Of a stretch of DNA of 64,000 nt, positions 8,570 to 18,040 are shown piece after piece. The stretch's first letter is position 1. Every line of letters starts with the position of its first letter. The stretch comes from Bacteroidota bacterium (lineage in GTDB: Bacteria > Bacteroidota > Bacteroidia > Bacteroidales > JAAAOM01). The stretch lies in assembly GCA_009908855.1 (NCBI GenBank), contig JAAAOM010000007.1:23501-87500 (forward strand). The letters are read 5' to 3'. Position numbers and translations under genes: made by a program. Under the pieces are notes generated by a model. It searched no databases and was not told the origin of the DNA. It saw nothing but the letters and a program-made list of their open reading frames with translations.

Positions 8570-10045
8570 ATGAGTAAACAATTAAAATACTGCCTGATCA
8601 TAATTACGATTGCATTATTTGGCTTGGTTTCGGGGTCTGCGCAGATCATTAGTCAGCCTATGAAAGAAATGTATAGCGATGGCCAGTATTTTTATAACCG
8701 TGAAGATTATCAGGAAGCGGTATATTACTTCCTGCGTTTACTGGAAAGCGATTCGACCAACGCAAATCTGAATTTTAAAGCAGGCCATTGTTATCTTAAC
8801 ATACCGGGTCAGGAAACCCGCGCCATATCTTATTTTAAAAATGCCATACAAGACATTACTGCTGATTATGACAGTAAATCTCCCACCGAAAGGGAAGCAC
8901 CTTTGCATGCATTGTACTATCTGGGCAATGCTTACCGGATGGCAGATAAAATAGACAAAGCCCTGGAGGCTTATGAAAAATTTACAGCTTCGCCTTTTTA
9001 CGAGGGTAATTATAACATTTCAATTGTAGAAAACGAAATTGCCGCCACCGAAAGGGCCAAAACAATAATTGATAATCCCATTGATGTTGAATTTGAAAAA
9101 ATCGACACCCTTTTTAACACCCAATCCAGGGAGTTCAGACCACTGATTTCCGGCGATCGTAAACACATGGTTTTTGTCAGAAAATTAAAATTCTACGATG
9201 CCGTTTTTTATACACACAAAAAAAGCGGTGAATGGTCCAACCCGGAGGTTATCAATCCGCTTATCAAGTCCGACGGGAACCATTATCCAACCAGTATATC
9301 CTATTATGGCGACGAAATTTATTTTGTTGAAGAAAAAGACTTTAATAAAAATATATTTGTTTCAAAATTTATACACGACCGTTGGCAACCCTTGGAGGAA
9401 CTGAACCGCAAAATAAATTCAAACGGCAATGAGACACATGCAGCCATATCTGATGACGGAAAAAAACTGATTTTTGCCAGCGATCGTTGGGGCGGAGAAG
9501 GTGGGTTAGACCTGTACATCTCATCCCGCGGACAGGATGGTGAATGGAATAAGGCCAGCAATATGGGATCGGTTATTAACACACCCTACGATGACAATTC
9601 AGCCTTCTTTACAAATAATGATTCAACCATATTTTTCAGCTCTGCAGGCCATTTTAAAATGGGTGGGTATGATGTTTTTTACAGTAATTATATAAATGGT
9701 AAATGGACTTCACCTGTAAACGTAGGTTACCCAATAAATACAACATCCAATAATTTATATTACCAACCTATCAATGACGGGAATGCCCTGCTCATGTCTA
9801 AATTCGACGAAAACGGTGAAAATGAAGATTTATACATTGCTCACATTAAAACTTCACTTAATCTTGTTAATACATCTGATAATAAAACAGTTCAAACATC
9901 TGAAATAGATATAAGTAAAACAAAAAAGATATATGTGATTGATAAAAACACCGGTGATACAAGCGCTGTTATGGAATTGAATCCGGAAAATCAGAGGATG
10001 GAAATCAACAATACCAATGAAAACATTGAGATTCGCACACAATAG
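8570..10045 (+). CDS. TPR-PD40 protein without a C-terminal anchor domain
   Basis: A 491-residue paralogue of its neighbours: signal peptide ending near GSAQ, TPR region (about 25-160) and PD40 propeller (about 180-420) with SDDGKKLIFASDRWGGEGGLD and FFSSAGHFKMGGYDVFYS. The last 70 residues are Asn/Thr-rich with no recognisable domain, so this is the minimal TPR-propeller form. It is probably periplasmic or on the inner face of the outer membrane and may bind a partner through the propeller. The next paralogue follows after 24 bases, suggesting co-transcription. No function can be assigned beyond family membership. Confidence 0.8.
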   Translation: MSKQLKYCLIIITIALFGLVSGSAQIISQPMKEMYSDGQYFYNREDYQEAVYYFLRLLESDSTNANLNFKAGHCYLNIPGQETRAISYFKNAIQDITADYDSKSPTEREAPLHALYYLGNAYRMADKIDKALEAYEKFTASPFYEGNYNISIVENEIAATERAKTIIDNPIDVEFEKIDTLFNTQSREFRPLISGDRKHMVFVRKLKFYDAVFYTHKKSGEWSNPEVINPLIKSDGNHYPTSISYYGDEIYFVEEKDFNKNIFVSKFIHDRWQPLEELNRKINSNGNETHAAISDDGKKLIFASDRWGGEGGLDLYISSRGQDGEWNKASNMGSVINTPYDDNSAFFTNNDSTIFFSSAGHFKMGGYDVFYSNYINGKWTSPVNVGYPINTTSNNLYYQPINDGNALLMSKFDENGENEDLYIAHIKTSLNLVNTSDNKTVQTSEIDISKTKKIYVIDKNTGDTSAVMELNPENQRMEINNTNENIEIRTQ

Positions 10046-10069
10046 ACCGAAAAAGCTGGTAAGACATGG

Positions 10070-12376
10070 ATGACACGTAATATTATAAGTTATATATTAT
10101 TTTTTATTATGTTTTGGGCACTGGCTTTCCAGGCTCATGCCCAACAAATCGATATTGACGGAAACTTCAGAGATGCAGAATATTATCTGTTTGAAAATCG
10201 ATACGAAAAGGCATTACCTTTTTACCTGCAACTGTATAAGGCTGATTCTACCAATTATACTGTAAATTATCGAATCGGGGAATGCTATTTCCATATATTA
10301 CGTGAACAGGATAAAGCACTGCCCTATCTTGAAAAAGCTGCTCAAAATGTAAGTCGTCGGTTTGTTAATGAAAAATACGAACAAAATGTTTCGCACATCA
10401 ATACTTACCTGATGCTTGGTGAACTTTACCAAATGAAGGAACTGTTGGGTAAAGCCTTTCAATACTATAAAAAGTACCAGAAAATATTACGTCCCAATGA
10501 GAAAGATGAGCTTGAAAAAGTAAAACAACGCATCAAATCAGTATATGTAGCCTGGGAATTACAGCAACTGTATGTGCCATATAGCGCCGTTGGTTTGGGT
10601 GATGATATTAATACCAGGCATTCCGATTATAATCCGGTGCTATCGGCAAATCAGGATGAAATGGCATACACCTCTTATTGGGAGACTACCGATGTTATAT
10701 TTTTTACCTGGAAAGAGAACGGGAAGTGGCGTAAACCCTATAATATTACAGAAATGATTGGTTCTCAGGGCGATTGCTATACCAGCGCCATAGCCCCTGA
10801 TGGCAAAACATTGTATTTGGTAAAGCAGGATTTTTACGATTCCGATTTTTATTACACTACCTACCAGGATAACAGATGGTTACCCATGAATAAAATGAGT
10901 AACCGTATCAATTCATCATCGCTTGAAACAAGTTTATTTATTTCCAACGATGGACAAACCTTGCTGTTTAGCAGCAATAGATCGGGGGGACAGGGAAATT
11001 TAGATATTTATATGTCGGAGGCAACAGAAAAAGATGATTGGGAAAAGCCCGAAAACATTGGGCCGGTTATTAATACATCGTTCGATGAAGAAGCACCGTT
11101 TTTGGTTAATAATGGCGAATTGTTGTTTTTTAGTTCAAAAGGACATCATTCAATGGGTGGCTACGACATTTTTTTTTCAACCAAAAAAGAAGACGGTACC
11201 TGGAGCAAACCTATAAATATTGGCTATCCGATTAATACATCCGGTGATGATTTGTTTTATGTTCCCTTTGGCGATGGTAACACCGGTTATTTTGTGCGCG
11301 ATTTACCAGGAGGCAATGGGTTGATGGATATTTACAAAATTGAGATACCGAAACATTTATTGTTTCAGGATAAATTGGCGGATTTTGATACGAAATATGA
11401 ATCGGGTTTTTATAATGATGTTTTCGCCGAATACACGGATGCGGAAGCAGAAAAGGATTATACCGATTCGAATGTTGTGGAAATGGTAGATAACGAACCG
11501 GTTACACTCGTTAATACCGATCGGTTTGTTAGCGGCAGTGGTGAAATAAGCCATGTTGTTAAAAAAATGGATACAACCCAATCAACAGAAAAAAACCTGC
11601 CACAAACAAAAAAGGATACCATTCAACCTGCCATTTCCAATACCGGGGAAGAATCTATTCAGGCAGATGATAATGCTAAAAAAGCTGATTTCATCCGTTT
11701 TGACGCTGATGCCGGTACCACACATGCTTCGGTAACTACTATACCGCCAACACCCCCTGTAAAAAAGGTTACAGGAGCAGGCGGGGCAGTGGTTTCGTCA
11801 AAAAAACCGGTAAATTCATCCGAAACATCCAGAGCCATTGAACCGCGCAATAACGATACATCAATATCAACCGAAGGCACCTACAATAACAAGGCGGTTA
11901 CCAATGAGAAAAGCAAAAAAGACGAACCCCGTATGCCAACCGACGCTGACACAAAGCAACCGGTTAGTTCCGGCAGCAATAATGATACTAATACTCCATC
12001 CCCGGCTAAAACAAAAGAACAGTCGGTTGTAAAACAGGCAAACAACATTCCCAAATCGAATCAAACCCGGGATGGCGCAACAATAGCAAATGCAAATGAT
12101 CATCCGGTTAAACACGCCGATGTTTCAACAAATAACGTACCTGTGTATACAGTGCAAATAATTGCCTTGCTAAACCCGGTTGAGGCAAGTTATTTCAGTC
12201 AGTTCGACAGTTTAACCGTGAGTAATGGTCATGACGGATTTACCCGATATACCATAGGTGAATATAAGGGTTATTCTGCCGCTGAACAGGCACTTAAAAA
12301 AATACATTCCAGGGGATATAAAGAAGCATTTATTCGGGATATTCGAACCATATCTAATTATAATAAAGCCCTTTAA
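10070..12376 (+). CDS. TPR-PD40 protein with Thr/Ser/Pro-rich linker and C-terminal SPOR-like domain
   Basis: A 768-residue protein. Signal peptide (AFQAHAQQ), TPR region (about 25-165) and PD40 propeller (about 170-425) match the neighbouring paralogues. A disordered-looking stretch rich in Thr, Ser, Asn and Pro (about 480-690) leads to a SPOR-like module (about 692-768: VYTVQIIALLNP, then GYSAAEQALKKI and EAFIRDI). SPOR domains bind peptidoglycan stripped of stem peptides, so this copy may be tethered to the cell wall by a different fold from its OmpA-bearing paralogue. The same SPOR-like module occurs three times in the gene at 12,989. The next gene starts 2 bases after this stop. Confidence 0.82.
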   Translation: MTRNIISYILFFIMFWALAFQAHAQQIDIDGNFRDAEYYLFENRYEKALPFYLQLYKADSTNYTVNYRIGECYFHILREQDKALPYLEKAAQNVSRRFVNEKYEQNVSHINTYLMLGELYQMKELLGKAFQYYKKYQKILRPNEKDELEKVKQRIKSVYVAWELQQLYVPYSAVGLGDDINTRHSDYNPVLSANQDEMAYTSYWETTDVIFFTWKENGKWRKPYNITEMIGSQGDCYTSAIAPDGKTLYLVKQDFYDSDFYYTTYQDNRWLPMNKMSNRINSSSLETSLFISNDGQTLLFSSNRSGGQGNLDIYMSEATEKDDWEKPENIGPVINTSFDEEAPFLVNNGELLFFSSKGHHSMGGYDIFFSTKKEDGTWSKPINIGYPINTSGDDLFYVPFGDGNTGYFVRDLPGGNGLMDIYKIEIPKHLLFQDKLADFDTKYESGFYNDVFAEYTDAEAEKDYTDSNVVEMVDNEPVTLVNTDRFVSGSGEISHVVKKMDTTQSTEKNLPQTKKDTIQPAISNTGEESIQADDNAKKADFIRFDADAGTTHASVTTIPPTPPVKKVTGAGGAVVSSKKPVNSSETSRAIEPRNNDTSISTEGTYNNKAVTNEKSKKDEPRMPTDADTKQPVSSGSNNDTNTPSPAKTKEQSVVKQANNIPKSNQTRDGATIANANDHPVKHADVSTNNVPVYTVQIIALLNPVEASYFSQFDSLTVSNGHDGFTRYTIGEYKGYSAAEQALKKIHSRGYKEAFIRDIRTISNYNKAL

Positions 12377-12378
12377 CA

Positions 12379-12903
12379 ATGTCTGAAGAAATTAGAATTC
12401 GTGCATTGGAACCCGAGGACATTGATCGCTTGTATCAATGGGAAAATGATACGAATATATGGCAGGTAAGCAACACGCTAACCCCATTTTCCAGGCATGT
12501 CATCACGCAATATGTGCAAAATGCACACCTTGATATATATCAAACCAGGCAGCTAAGGCTAATGATCGATCTCCATTCAGAAGAAAAAACCGAAACAATC
12601 GGTGCTATTGACCTGTTCGATTTTGACCCTTTTCACAACCGTGCCGGTGTGGGTATATTAATCAAAAATTCTGACCATCGAAACAAGGGATTTGCATCCG
12701 AAGCGCTTTCCCTGTTTATCAATTATGCGTTCCATACACTTCAGCTTCACCAGCTTTATTGCAACATCGATGAAACCAATGATGCCAGTATGAGACTATT
12801 CGAAAAACACAATTTTGAGCGGATAGGCAAAAAACGGGATTGGATTAAAACCAATAACGGTTATATCGATGAATATATCTATCAACTTATCAACAATTTA
12901 TAG
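12379..12903 (+). CDS. GNAT family N-acetyltransferase (RimJ/SpeG-like)
   Basis: A 174-residue GNAT acetyltransferase that would use acetyl-CoA to acetylate an amine. The family pattern is clear: IRIRALEPEDIDRLYQWEN at the start, beta-strands around IGAIDLFDFDPFHNRAGVGILI, the CoA-binding segment HRNKGFASEAL and the C-terminal NDASMRLFEKHNFERIG. The substrate cannot be read from sequence; RimJ-like (protein N-terminus) and SpeG-like (polyamine) enzymes share this form. It starts 2 bases after the SPOR-PD40 gene, so it is probably translated from the same mRNA. Confidence 0.85.
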   Translation: MSEEIRIRALEPEDIDRLYQWENDTNIWQVSNTLTPFSRHVITQYVQNAHLDIYQTRQLRLMIDLHSEEKTETIGAIDLFDFDPFHNRAGVGILIKNSDHRNKGFASEALSLFINYAFHTLQLHQLYCNIDETNDASMRLFEKHNFERIGKKRDWIKTNNGYIDEYIYQLINNL

Positions 12904-12988
12904 TGCATAATTAATTTTTTTGTTCCTGAAAAAGTTTGTAACTTAATTCTGGTTAGGTAAAAAGGAGTTAACCTGCATTGCATTAGGA

Positions 12989-14815
12989 ATGAATTATAGG
13001 ATTTTCATATACGTTTGGCTGTTTTTTCTGAGCCACATTATCACTTATGCACAGTTTGAAGATGATAGCTCCATCGAATCTGTGCTTGAAAAATCGGAGC
13101 TTAAAAAGTTTAACAAAAGCAATGAACATATTGCCAAGGCTGATGAATTGATCACCGAAGCCAATGAAACTTATGTTGATGTTTATGAACAGCAGCAACA
13201 AAACGATACTTCAGATAAAAAAGTAAAAAAGGAAATTGACAAGCTATTGGAAGAGGCCACTTCCCTTCAGATAAAATCATTTAAAGCATTTAAAAAGGGA
13301 TTTGATATACAATATGAATTGCTGAAAGATGTGATAACATCCTTTTGGGAGATAAATCCCGGGTTAAAAGAAGATTTGGTGGCAGCCAGGGAAAGTGAAG
13401 AATTGGCCCTCGATTACAAAGGCCAGGCACAGAGCATAGAAAGTGCTTCAGATAAAATGGAACAAAGAAGCGAGGCACAACAATTGATGGAGGCCATGAA
13501 CTATTATAAAGTGTCGTTGAATGAGCTGAAAAACGCCCTTTTTATCGTTTACGGCCTTGAAACACCCTCAACTGCCGACACATACCCGGTTTCCGAATAT
13601 GATCAGGAGCAGGAAACAGAACCAACCCCTGATCAGGATACTACACCGGTTGAAACCATCCCTGCTGATAATACCAACTTTGATGCATCAGCCATCCCCG
13701 ATTCCGTTCTTGTTAACGATGAATTATTGAATATTTATCTAAGGTTGCAGGAGGACGATTCCTATAACATTTCCGATAGTGTAAAACATTACATGACCAA
13801 TAATTATTCCTGGGGCCAGATTCGCGGACGTTGGTATGAATATTTGTTAAGCGCTGATCCTGTACAAACCAAACAAACCAAACAACCGGTGCCCGCACAG
13901 GAAACAACATTGCATGAACCTGAATACCCGGAAGTAATGGAACCAAACGCACATCTCGAGTTGAAACAAACCACTCCCCCGGATGAAAAAGACTATTACA
14001 TCCAACTCCCGGCTGATCAAAAACCGCTTTCACAATCAACCCTGCAGGGATTGTATTACGGTGGTAAAGAAGTGAAAATGAAAAGAGAAAGTGGCAATTA
14101 CATATATACCATTAGTATTTTCGATACATTTCAGGATGCTGAAGACTATAAGAAGGTCGTTGGGCTAACAGAAGGCGTTATTTTGGCCTACGATCATAAA
14201 CAGACACATACTGATAAAACGCTCACCACCAATGAAAAAACTAAAACAAACATAACTCAGTCTGCCGGCTCAGAAAAAAGGCCACTACCAACTGAAAATA
14301 TTTTATTTTATGTGCAAATAGCTGCGAGTAAAGTACCATTATCAATCGATTACCTGGATGAAAAATACAAAGGCGATAAAATAGTTCATGTCAGGAACGA
14401 AGAGGGGTGGTTTAAATACCAGTTGGGAGGCACAAAATATTACTATAAAGCACAGAGTATATTGCGAAGTACCGGTATTAATGAAGCATTTATTGTGGCT
14501 TATGAAAACGGAGAACTGCGCAACCTGGTGGATGCACGTGAGCAGATGGAACAACGCAACCAATCATCATTACCAAAAGATATGCGTTTTGCCGTTCAAC
14601 TGGCGGCCAGCAAGCAACCGTTGTCGAAAAATGTAATCAGCAATATTTACAACGGACGGTTTCCGGTTAATATGGTTATTGAAAACGGATGGTATAAATA
14701 TCAGATTATGGCCGGCAATTCGTATGAAAATGCCGAACAAATAAGGCAATCAACAAATGTTAAAGGAGCCTTTATTGTAGGCTATGCCAATGGAGAAAAG
14801 AAATTATTGTATTAA
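12989..14815 (+). CDS. Secreted coiled-coil protein with three tandem SPOR-like modules
   Basis: A 608-residue protein with an N-terminal signal peptide (ending near ITYAQ). A helical, Lys/Glu/Gln-rich region (about 30-190) looks like coiled coil. A Thr/Pro/Gln-rich linker follows, and then three related modules at about 332-405, 438-512 and 532-605. Modules 2 and 3 open with FYVQIAASKVPLS and FAVQLAASKQPLS, continue with WFKYQLGG / WYKYQIMAG, and end with EAFIVAYENGE / GAFIVGYANGE. Module 1 (YYIQLPADQKPLS) is more diverged. The form matches SPOR peptidoglycan-binding domains, so wall attachment is likely. Its place between the PD40 set and the polysaccharide export pair suggests a role in that envelope machinery (inference). 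Confidence 0.78.
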   Translation: MNYRIFIYVWLFFLSHIITYAQFEDDSSIESVLEKSELKKFNKSNEHIAKADELITEANETYVDVYEQQQQNDTSDKKVKKEIDKLLEEATSLQIKSFKAFKKGFDIQYELLKDVITSFWEINPGLKEDLVAARESEELALDYKGQAQSIESASDKMEQRSEAQQLMEAMNYYKVSLNELKNALFIVYGLETPSTADTYPVSEYDQEQETEPTPDQDTTPVETIPADNTNFDASAIPDSVLVNDELLNIYLRLQEDDSYNISDSVKHYMTNNYSWGQIRGRWYEYLLSADPVQTKQTKQPVPAQETTLHEPEYPEVMEPNAHLELKQTTPPDEKDYYIQLPADQKPLSQSTLQGLYYGGKEVKMKRESGNYIYTISIFDTFQDAEDYKKVVGLTEGVILAYDHKQTHTDKTLTTNEKTKTNITQSAGSEKRPLPTENILFYVQIAASKVPLSIDYLDEKYKGDKIVHVRNEEGWFKYQLGGTKYYYKAQSILRSTGINEAFIVAYENGELRNLVDAREQMEQRNQSSLPKDMRFAVQLAASKQPLSKNVISNIYNGRFPVNMVIENGWYKYQIMAGNSYENAEQIRQSTNVKGAFIVGYANGEKKLLY

Positions 14816-14839
14816 CTTATCTATAAAAACACTGGTTAT

Positions 14840-15625
14840 ATGAAAAAATATGTTAAACCCTTCATGCAAAAAACAGGACTATCGATAATGATGGTCCTGC
14901 TGATGTTTTCCTGCGTCTCGCAGAAAAATGTTAAAATCCTGCAGGAAAAAGCGAACAAAGAACTAACGACCCAGTTCGAGAATCAAAAAAAGATAACCTA
15001 TCGATTGCAGGTGGGGGATCAGCTCTATATTAAAATTTATAGTGTAGACCCCAAAACGGCCAAATTCTTTCAAACTGATTTTCCTTCTCTCATGAACCCC
15101 ACTTATTTATATTTAAATAGCTATAAGGTTGATGAATTTGGATACATCAATTTCTCGTTCGTTGATAAAATGTATGTAAAAGGATTAAGTATTATCGAAT
15201 GCAAAGACCTGATACAAAAAACACTTAACGAATATTTTAAAGACGCCACTGTGCATGTGAAGCTCGTTAATTACCAGGTTTCTGTATTGGGAGAAGTAAA
15301 TAGCCCGGGAACCTTTACAGTTGATGACGAAAGCATTGACCTTTTCCAGGCACTGGGCAGAGCGGGCGGAACAACTGATTTCGGCAACTTAAAACAAGTA
15401 AAAATCGTTCGGCAGGTGCCGGAAGGCTCGCAGATTCATTTGATAGACCTAACGGATAACCGCGTTTTACAATCCGACTATTTTTACCTAATGCCAAATG
15501 ACATAGTTTACATTGAGCCCAGGGCAGGAAAAGCATTTGTGCAGACAAACTTCCCGTATGGACTTATATTGTCGGTTATAGGTAGTGCAGCCATATTTTT
15601 AAATCTATTTGACGTTCAGTTTTGA
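14840..15625 (+). CDS. Polysaccharide export lipoprotein (Wza-like, SLBB domain)
   Basis: A 261-residue outer-membrane lipoprotein: signal sequence with lipobox LMFSC, Poly_export domain starting at ITYRLQVGDQLYIKIYS, and an SLBB segment around VSVLGEVNSPGTFTV with LFQALGRAGGTTDFGNL. A hydrophobic C-terminal helix (YGLILSVIGSAAIFLNLF) ends the protein, as is common for Bacteroidota versions, which lack the longer E. coli Wza C-terminus. It should form the periplasm-to-outside channel for exopolysaccharide or capsule. Its TGA stop overlaps the TTG start of the kinase gene, so the two are translationally coupled and should work together. Confidence 0.9.
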   Translation: MKKYVKPFMQKTGLSIMMVLLMFSCVSQKNVKILQEKANKELTTQFENQKKITYRLQVGDQLYIKIYSVDPKTAKFFQTDFPSLMNPTYLYLNSYKVDEFGYINFSFVDKMYVKGLSIIECKDLIQKTLNEYFKDATVHVKLVNYQVSVLGEVNSPGTFTVDDESIDLFQALGRAGGTTDFGNLKQVKIVRQVPEGSQIHLIDLTDNRVLQSDYFYLMPNDIVYIEPRAGKAFVQTNFPYGLILSVIGSAAIFLNLFDVQF

Positions 15626-18024
15626 TCGAGAATAAAGAACATATCATAAACGAATCAGACAGCTTTGATTTTAAAAGATTGTTTCATCAGATCGTAAAAA
15701 ACTGGTACTTTTTTGTCGTATCCGTATTTCTCGGGCTAATTGCAGCCTATCTGGTTATTCAGTATTCATCGCCCAAATATCAGGTATCTGCCAATATATT
15801 GGTACAGGATGAGCAAAACCCGGTGCAGCGTGAATTGCTTGAGATGAGCAATTTAACATCAGGTTCCGGCAAGGTTGACAATGAGCTGGGCATTTTAAAA
15901 TCCCGTTCGTTAATGAAACATACCATTGAACGTATGGATTATGATGTGTTTTATTACAAAAACACCCGTTTTGGATACCGGGAAATATACCGCGATGCAC
16001 CATTTGAAATCGACCTTGTGAAATTGAATCATTATGTGGTTAATACCAAATGTAATTTGCACTATTTAAGTCCTAATCAAGTGCTCCTTCAAGCCAGTGT
16101 TAAAAAAGCGCTTGTTTTTTCCCCCATGGTTGAACGTATTGTTGAACAAACAGAGGATTATAAGTATATCGATACGGTGAACGTGGGTGATACCGTTGCA
16201 GGTACGTTTGGCACATTTATCATTCAACCCAATTTATTCAATTTCATGCCCGAAAAGCTGAAACAGCAATATGCTTTTCAGTTTAATACCGATAATTATT
16301 TAAAAGGTACATTTAACCAGTTGTCTTTTAGTCCGAAACAAAATTCATCCATTATAACAGCCCGTTTGGCAGGCGAAAACCCCGAGAGGCTGGTGGAGTT
16401 TTTAAATACCTATTTGCAATTATATCTGCAAAAAGGCGTGCAGAAAAAAAACAGGGTGGCCCATGCTACCATTCAGTTTATTAACGAACAACTGGAGCAG
16501 GTATCCGATTCATTATCCATTTCTGAAGATGAGCTGGAAGCATTTCAGAGTGAAAACAAGTTACTGAATATCGATTTTCAGGCCCAGCAGATGTATGGAA
16601 ATATAGAAAGCCTGCACCAGGAAAAGCAAAAGATAAACCTGAGGCTTGAATATTACAGTTACCTGAAAAAATATATCCAGAACAATGAAACACCCAAAGA
16701 TGTGGTTGCGCCTTCATCTATGAATTTTCATGAACCTTTATTATCATCGCTCATTTTGCAGTTAACCGAATTATCTGCCGAACGCAAGGAGATGATGTAT
16801 AATACCAAAAAAACCAATCCTTATCTGGCCACCATCAATCGTAAGATTGAAGATGTTAAACATGCGTTGATTGAAAATCTCGAAAGTTCAATACAAACAT
16901 CATCCATGACCCTGGAACAAATTAATACACAAATAGCCCAAACCAGTAGCGAGTTTACCGAATTACCCAGTGAACAACGGCGCTTGTTGTCTATGAAAAG
17001 AGATTTTGAGTTGAATAACGAGCTTTATAATTTTCTGCTAAAAAAGCGTTCTGAAATGCAAATTGCCAGGGCATCCAATCTGCCATCCAACGAAATAATT
17101 GATAATGCTTCATTGGATGCGGTCATTAAAATAGCTCCGAATACCAGACAAATTTATATGGTCGCGCTAGTGCTTGCTTTGTTCCTGCCCGGAGCCATCA
17201 TATATTTACGGGATGTCCTTAATAATAAAATTAGCGAAAGAGATGACATTAGCAAGATTACCAATTATCCTGTCATTGGCCAGATATTTCATCATAAACT
17301 ACAGACCGAAAATATTTTTAAAGATCAACCTACCTCGCAGATAACAGATTCGTTTCGCTCCATCCGCACGAATTTTCAGTTTTTCGAAAAGAAAAACAAA
17401 GCCAATATTATTCAAATAACATCATCACTTACCAAAGAAGGCAAAAGTTTTGTTTCCTTAAATTTAGCCCAGGCCTTTGCTACCAATAAACGAAAAACCA
17501 TTTTACTTGATTTTGACCTGCGCAAAGCCAGAATAAAGGATTATGCCGATTTGAAATCAAATAAAGGATTAAGTTTGTTTTTAAGTGAACATGGCCAGGT
17601 GAGGGATATGATTGAGAAAACCGACAATCCTTACCTGGATATAATTCCTGCCGGGCCCATACCACCCAATCCAACAGAGTTGGTGGAAAGTGATAAAACA
17701 GCCGAGCTGATGGAATATTTACGTCAGCATTATCAATATATCTTTTTGGACACCCCGCCAATCAGTTCCATTTCTGATGCGTACATATTAACGAAATATG
17801 CCGATATAAATTTATTTGTGGTGCGCAATAATTATACACCCAAAAAATTGTTTGAGTCGGTTATTAGAGATATCGAACTCAGAAAAATACCGGTTCACTT
17901 AATTATTAATGATATACAGATACAAAGCGGTCGTTATTACGGATATTATCGTCCATATCGCTACGAAGCCAAACCTAAGTCCTTCACCCAAAATGTAAAA
18001 AATGTTATATTCAGCAATAACTAA
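15622..18024 (+). CDS. Wzc-like chain-length determinant / BY-type tyrosine kinase
   Basis: An 800-residue inner-membrane polysaccharide co-polymerase with a cytoplasmic tyrosine kinase domain. A Wzz domain begins with a membrane helix (about 28-48), a long coiled-coil periplasmic region follows (about 280-460), and a second helix sits at about 513-533. The kinase carries a Walker A motif SSLTKEGKSFVSLNLA (about 599-614), Walker A' ILLDFDLRKARI and Walker B IFLDTPP. The C-terminus holds a tyrosine cluster (GRYYGYYRPYRYE), the autophosphorylation site of the family. It controls length and export of the polymer leaving through the adjacent Wza-like protein. The start is TTG at 15,622, overlapping the upstream stop as TTGA. 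Confidence 0.9.
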   Translation: MIENKEHIINESDSFDFKRLFHQIVKNWYFFVVSVFLGLIAAYLVIQYSSPKYQVSANILVQDEQNPVQRELLEMSNLTSGSGKVDNELGILKSRSLMKHTIERMDYDVFYYKNTRFGYREIYRDAPFEIDLVKLNHYVVNTKCNLHYLSPNQVLLQASVKKALVFSPMVERIVEQTEDYKYIDTVNVGDTVAGTFGTFIIQPNLFNFMPEKLKQQYAFQFNTDNYLKGTFNQLSFSPKQNSSIITARLAGENPERLVEFLNTYLQLYLQKGVQKKNRVAHATIQFINEQLEQVSDSLSISEDELEAFQSENKLLNIDFQAQQMYGNIESLHQEKQKINLRLEYYSYLKKYIQNNETPKDVVAPSSMNFHEPLLSSLILQLTELSAERKEMMYNTKKTNPYLATINRKIEDVKHALIENLESSIQTSSMTLEQINTQIAQTSSEFTELPSEQRRLLSMKRDFELNNELYNFLLKKRSEMQIARASNLPSNEIIDNASLDAVIKIAPNTRQIYMVALVLALFLPGAIIYLRDVLNNKISERDDISKITNYPVIGQIFHHKLQTENIFKDQPTSQITDSFRSIRTNFQFFEKKNKANIIQITSSLTKEGKSFVSLNLAQAFATNKRKTILLDFDLRKARIKDYADLKSNKGLSLFLSEHGQVRDMIEKTDNPYLDIIPAGPIPPNPTELVESDKTAELMEYLRQHYQYIFLDTPPISSISDAYILTKYADINLFVVRNNYTPKKLFESVIRDIELRKIPVHLIINDIQIQSGRYYGYYRPYRYEAKPKSFTQNVKNVIFSNN

Positions 18025-18040
18025 TGCTGTTCATGGAATG

